Shown here: in pieces, positions 4,105-6,785 of the stretch
How positions within the stretch are numbered: position 1 is the first letter of the stretch
Layout: each line of letters opens with the position of its first letter
Translations under genes and position numbers: made by a program
Origin: Methanobacteriota archaeon
GTDB lineage: Archaea; Thermoplasmatota; E2; DHVEG-1
Length of the DNA stretch: 6,785 nt
Direction of reading: 5' to 3'
Assembly (NCBI GenBank): GCA_026394435.1
Contig: JAPKYG010000107.1
Span: forward strand, 1 to 6,785
Notes under the pieces: generated by a model
The model's input: only the letters and a program-made list of their open reading frames with translations
What the model was told of the DNA's origin: nothing
The model's database searches: none

Positions 4105-6099
4105 TTGAAAAAAACCAAGGAAGATGTAGGTAAGGAGGATCGGAAACCTCTGCAGAGCGAAAAACAACAACAACCATTCAAAAAATTCTTTCTTTCGAAA
4201 AAGAACATCAAGGAAAAAAGCATCAAAACAGTTCTTTTTCTTACTGCCATCTCTGCGATCATCGTAATCTTTTCTATTATTATTTTTTTATTCAAGGATG
4301 GATACCCTATTTTTCAAACCGCCGGTCTTTGGGAGTTTCTCTCAGGGACTCGATGGAACCCTACCGGTGAACCGCCATTGTATGGCGCGTTTCCTCTCAT
4401 CGTAGGAACACTTCTAGTCACACTCGGTGCGATGATTGTCGCTATTCCATTGAGTATCGGGAGCGCGATCTTCATCTCTGAGATAGCGACCCCAAAAATG
4501 AAAACAGTGATAAAACCTGCAATTGAACTTCTTGCCGGCATCCCCTCAGTGGTGTATGGTTTCTTCGGTTTAATTGTACTCACAACATGGCTGCGAATAT
4601 CGTTTAGCCAGCCTTCGGGTGAATCCTGGTTTGCTGGTTCGCTTTTGCTTGGGATTATGGCAATCCCCACAATCACTAGTGTTGCAGAAGATGCGATTAG
4701 TTCAGTTCCTCGCGAGTTCAAAGAAGGTTCATTTGCACTTGGGGCGACACGATGGCAGACTATTAGTAAAGTCATTGTTCCCTCAGCCTTGTCGGGGATT
4801 ACTGCAGGGATTATTCTTGGGATAGGTCGGGCGATTGGTGAAACCATGGCAGTAATGATGGTCTGTGGGAACCCAACCTATGGTCTCATCCCTACATCCA
4901 TCACCAATGTGTTTGCCCCCATCAAAACACTGACAGCAACCTTAGGCATCGAAATGGGAGAGGTAGCCGCAGGAAGTAATCATTATCACGCGTTATTTGG
5001 TGTTGCTCTCCTTCTTCTCATAATCACGCTGGCGGTAAATATTATTGCAACAGTTATTTTAAACCGGTTGAAAGAAAAACAACGATCCCCCTCAAAGAAG
5101 AAGACGCGTCTTAGCGTTTCGATCAAACAGCAAATCAGGAAAACATTGGTTTTTACCATCATTATGCTATGTGTACTATTCTTGCTTATTTCCATGGGAA
5201 TACTTCTTACAGCATGCATTGGTCTTGTTGTAGGAGCCGTGTACTATCTGAGAAAAAAAGTTTCAGCAAAGACCGGTCAGCGGATTGCTTTTATTGCAAT
5301 CGCGATAGCTATTCTTACCGTGATAGTGATCCTTGGAGTAATCCTTACATATATCATTTCAAACGGTGCAGGAGCACTCAGCTGGGAATTCCTCTCACAG
5401 GGGCCGAGCAATCTCGGTAGATCTGGTGGGATCTACCCAGCGATTATCGGCACGTTATATCTGGTTTTAGGAGCAATTGCTATCGCTTTACCCTTAGGCG
5501 TTGGTGCAGCTATATATCTTATAGAATACACACGAGGCGGAAGGCTAACTAAAATTATCCGCGCGGGAGCTGATCTGTTAAATGGGACTCCGTCGATAGT
5601 GTTTGGTTTGTTTGGGTTTGCATTCTTCGTTCTATATCTAAGGATGGGATTTTCACTGCTCGCCGGTCAAATAACTATAGCATTTATGATCCTACCGACG
5701 ATTATTAGAACAACGGAAGAGGCGCTAAAGAGTGTTCCGCAGTCATTACGAGAGGGAAGCCTTGCATTGGGGGCGACGAAATGGCAGACTATCAAGAAGG
5801 TGGTGCTACCCCCTGCGGCACCAGGGATCCTCACAGGAGCCATCCTTGGCATTGGACGAGCTGCCGGTGAGACCGCTCCGATCATGTTTACCGCGGTGGT
5901 GTTCTCAAGCTTCATCCCTCAATCGTTTGTGGAACCAGTCAACGCGTTACCATTCCATTTGTATATACTTGCAACATCAATCCCTAATTCCGCGCGAAAT
6001 CAAGCAGGGACCGCACTGGTCCTGTTGTTGTTGGTTATTGGTATCTACCTTGTGGCTGTACTAATCCGTAATCATTATCAAAAAACTATGAAATGGTGA
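4105..6099 (+). CDS. Fused PstC-PstA phosphate ABC transporter permease
   Basis: This single 664-residue protein contains both membrane subunits that form the phosphate channel of the Pst importer. Residues about 40-325 are PstC: first membrane segment 42-63, FLSGTRWNPT (78-87), ELLAGIPSVVYGFFG (141-155), and the PstB-coupling loop REFKEGSFALGATRWQTI (203-220) followed by GIGRAIGET (239-247). Residues about 388-660 are PstA: LSWEFLSQGP (425-434), GGIYPAIIGTLYLV (441-454), LLNGTPSIVFGLFGF (491-505), and the second coupling loop SLREGSLALGATKWQTI (547-563) with GIGRAAGETAPI (582-593). PstC and PstA are normally separate genes. The join (about 326-387) is a basic linker plus an additional hydrophobic stretch (347-382). 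The only start before the first membrane segment is TTG at 4105, just after an in-frame stop at 4099-4101; ribosome-site support is weak, while an AAGGAGGAT lies inside the coding region at 4132-4140. The gene ends five bases before pstB. Confidence 0.93.
   Translation: MKKTKEDVGKEDRKPLQSEKQQQPFKKFFLSKKNIKEKSIKTVLFLTAISAIIVIFSIIIFLFKDGYPIFQTAGLWEFLSGTRWNPTGEPPLYGAFPLIVGTLLVTLGAMIVAIPLSIGSAIFISEIATPKMKTVIKPAIELLAGIPSVVYGFFGLIVLTTWLRISFSQPSGESWFAGSLLLGIMAIPTITSVAEDAISSVPREFKEGSFALGATRWQTISKVIVPSALSGITAGIILGIGRAIGETMAVMMVCGNPTYGLIPTSITNVFAPIKTLTATLGIEMGEVAAGSNHYHALFGVALLLLIITLAVNIIATVILNRLKEKQRSPSKKKTRLSVSIKQQIRKTLVFTIIMLCVLFLLISMGILLTACIGLVVGAVYYLRKKVSAKTGQRIAFIAIAIAILTVIVILGVILTYIISNGAGALSWEFLSQGPSNLGRSGGIYPAIIGTLYLVLGAIAIALPLGVGAAIYLIEYTRGGRLTKIIRAGADLLNGTPSIVFGLFGFAFFVLYLRMGFSLLAGQITIAFMILPTIIRTTEEALKSVPQSLREGSLALGATKWQTIKKVVLPPAAPGILTGAILGIGRAAGETAPIMFTAVVFSSFIPQSFVEPVNALPFHLYILATSIPNSARNQAGTALVLLLLVIGIYLVAVLIRNHYQKTMKW
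6095..6099 (+). promoter_or_regulatory. Ribosome binding site GGTGA of pstB
   Basis: GGTGA overlaps the last Trp codon and the TGA stop of the permease gene and lies five bases before the ATG at 6105. The site sits within the upstream stop region, so pstB translation is probably coupled to that of the permease. An in-frame GTG at 6096 is part of this site and is less likely to be the start. Confidence 0.7.
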
Positions 6100-6104
6100 A
6101 AACA

Positions 6105-6785
6105 ATGGCTAATAAAGTCGTCATTAAAACCGAACAACTCAATCTTTGGTATGGTGAAAAACAAGCATTATATGATATCTCCATGGAAATGTTGTCAAAT
6201 AAGATCACCGCACTTATTGGTCCTTCCGGATGTGGGAAGTCTACGTTAATCCGATGTTTTAACCGGATGAATGATGTGATCCCTACGTGTAGGATCACCG
6301 GTCATGTGTTTTTTGATGACAATGACATCTATGGCCCTGATGCTGACGCGGTTGAGGTTCGCAAAAAAATAGGTATGGTATTTCAAAAGCCAAACCCGTT
6401 CCCAAAATCCATTTATGAGAACGTTGCCTATGGTCCACGTGTCTCAGGGGTAAACAACAAGGATAGCCTTGATGATATCGTGGAAAAGAGCCTGCGAGAT
6501 GCAGCGTTATGGGATGAGGCGAAGGACCGACTCTTTGAATCAGCGATGGGACTCTCTGGTGGACAGCAACAAAGATTATGTATCGCGCGATCACTTTCGA
6601 TAGAACCAGAGGTTATTCTTATGGATGAACCGTGTTCCGCACTTGACCCAATTGCTACTGCAAAGATTGAGGACCTCATGACGGATTTGAAAAAAAGATA
6701 TACGGTGATTATTGTTACCCATAATATGCAGCAGGCTGCACGGGTGAGTGATTACGCTGCATATATGTACCTCGGAAAACTTATC
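6105..6785 (+). CDS. pstB: Phosphate ABC transporter ATP-binding protein PstB, 3' end outside the window
   Basis: The first 227 codons of the Pst ATPase, which hydrolyses ATP on the cytoplasmic side to drive import through PstC/PstA. The nucleotide-binding motifs appear in order: Walker A GPSGCGKST (39-47), Q-loop VFQKPNPFP (92-100), ABC signature LSGGQ (150-154), Walker B ILMDEP (171-176), D-loop SALD (178-181) and switch histidine in THNM (205-208). The phrases LIRCFNRMND and QKPNPFPKSIYENV are typical of PstB rather than other ABC ATPases. Family members are usually about 250 residues, so roughly 25 residues lie beyond the edge. The reading frame is intact. ATG with GGTGA five bases upstream; a GTG at 6096 would add three residues. 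In such operons a phoU gene often follows, but it would lie outside the window. Confidence 0.96.
   Translation, partial: MANKVVIKTEQLNLWYGEKQALYDISMEMLSNKITALIGPSGCGKSTLIRCFNRMNDVIPTCRITGHVFFDDNDIYGPDADAVEVRKKIGMVFQKPNPFPKSIYENVAYGPRVSGVNNKDSLDDIVEKSLRDAALWDEAKDRLFESAMGLSGGQQQRLCIARSLSIEPEVILMDEPCSALDPIATAKIEDLMTDLKKRYTVIIVTHNMQQAARVSDYAAYMYLGKLI

Noticed and set aside
4735..5800. Shared DNA stretch ATGGCAGACTAT in the two halves of the permease as evidence of recent internal duplication
   Set aside because: It covers only the conserved W-Q-T-I coupling loop, and flanking DNA is strongly diverged. PstC and PstA are ancient paralogues, so conserved residues with similar codons explain it.
1..6785. 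Mobile elements, CRISPR arrays, tRNA or rRNA genes
   Set aside because: No transposase or integrase motifs, regularly spaced repeats, or tRNA/rRNA-like sequences were seen. The window is almost fully occupied by phosphate-uptake genes.

Overview
The window is an archaeal phosphate-uptake locus, most likely from a euryarchaeote. Four things point to an archaeon: a PhoU protein with an N-terminal AbrB/SpoVT DNA-binding domain, a truncated winged-helix regulator of a common euryarchaeal type, GGTGA-type ribosome binding sites, and TATA-like boxes with oligo-T tracts instead of bacterial -35/-10 promoters and hairpin terminators. The DNA is moderately AT-rich. The lineage (for example a methanogen or Thermoplasmatota) cannot be fixed from this stretch.

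Minus strand, left half (read right to left from about 3016): a 335-residue AbrB-PhoU protein; then, after a 111-bp gap with its own TATA-like box, a DUF47 PhoU-like protein and a PiT-family phosphate permease only 20 bp apart; an oligo-T terminator follows the permease. At the left edge, also on the minus strand, are the first 45 codons of a winged-helix regulator that runs out of the window.

Plus strand, right half: starting divergently from the AbrB-PhoU gene across a 138-bp AT-rich, palindrome-containing intergenic region are pstS (lipoprotein phosphate-binding protein), a single gene encoding fused PstC and PstA permeases, and pstB (ATPase, cut by the right edge after 227 codons).

A low-affinity PiT system with its DUF47 partner, a high-affinity Pst ABC transporter and a possible one-protein PhoU sensor/DNA-binder thus lie back to back. 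The main discovery is that PstS is circularly permuted: the half normally at the C-terminus (with the Arg...Ser-Gly-Thr phosphate-binding loop) comes directly after the lipobox, and the half normally at the N-terminus (GGSTTV, GSGAG, DIGMSSR motifs) comes last and ends at the usual mid-protein ITNWNE position. All expected binding motifs are present, so the protein looks functional. Together with the PstC-PstA fusion, this operon has undergone two separate gene-architecture rearrangements.
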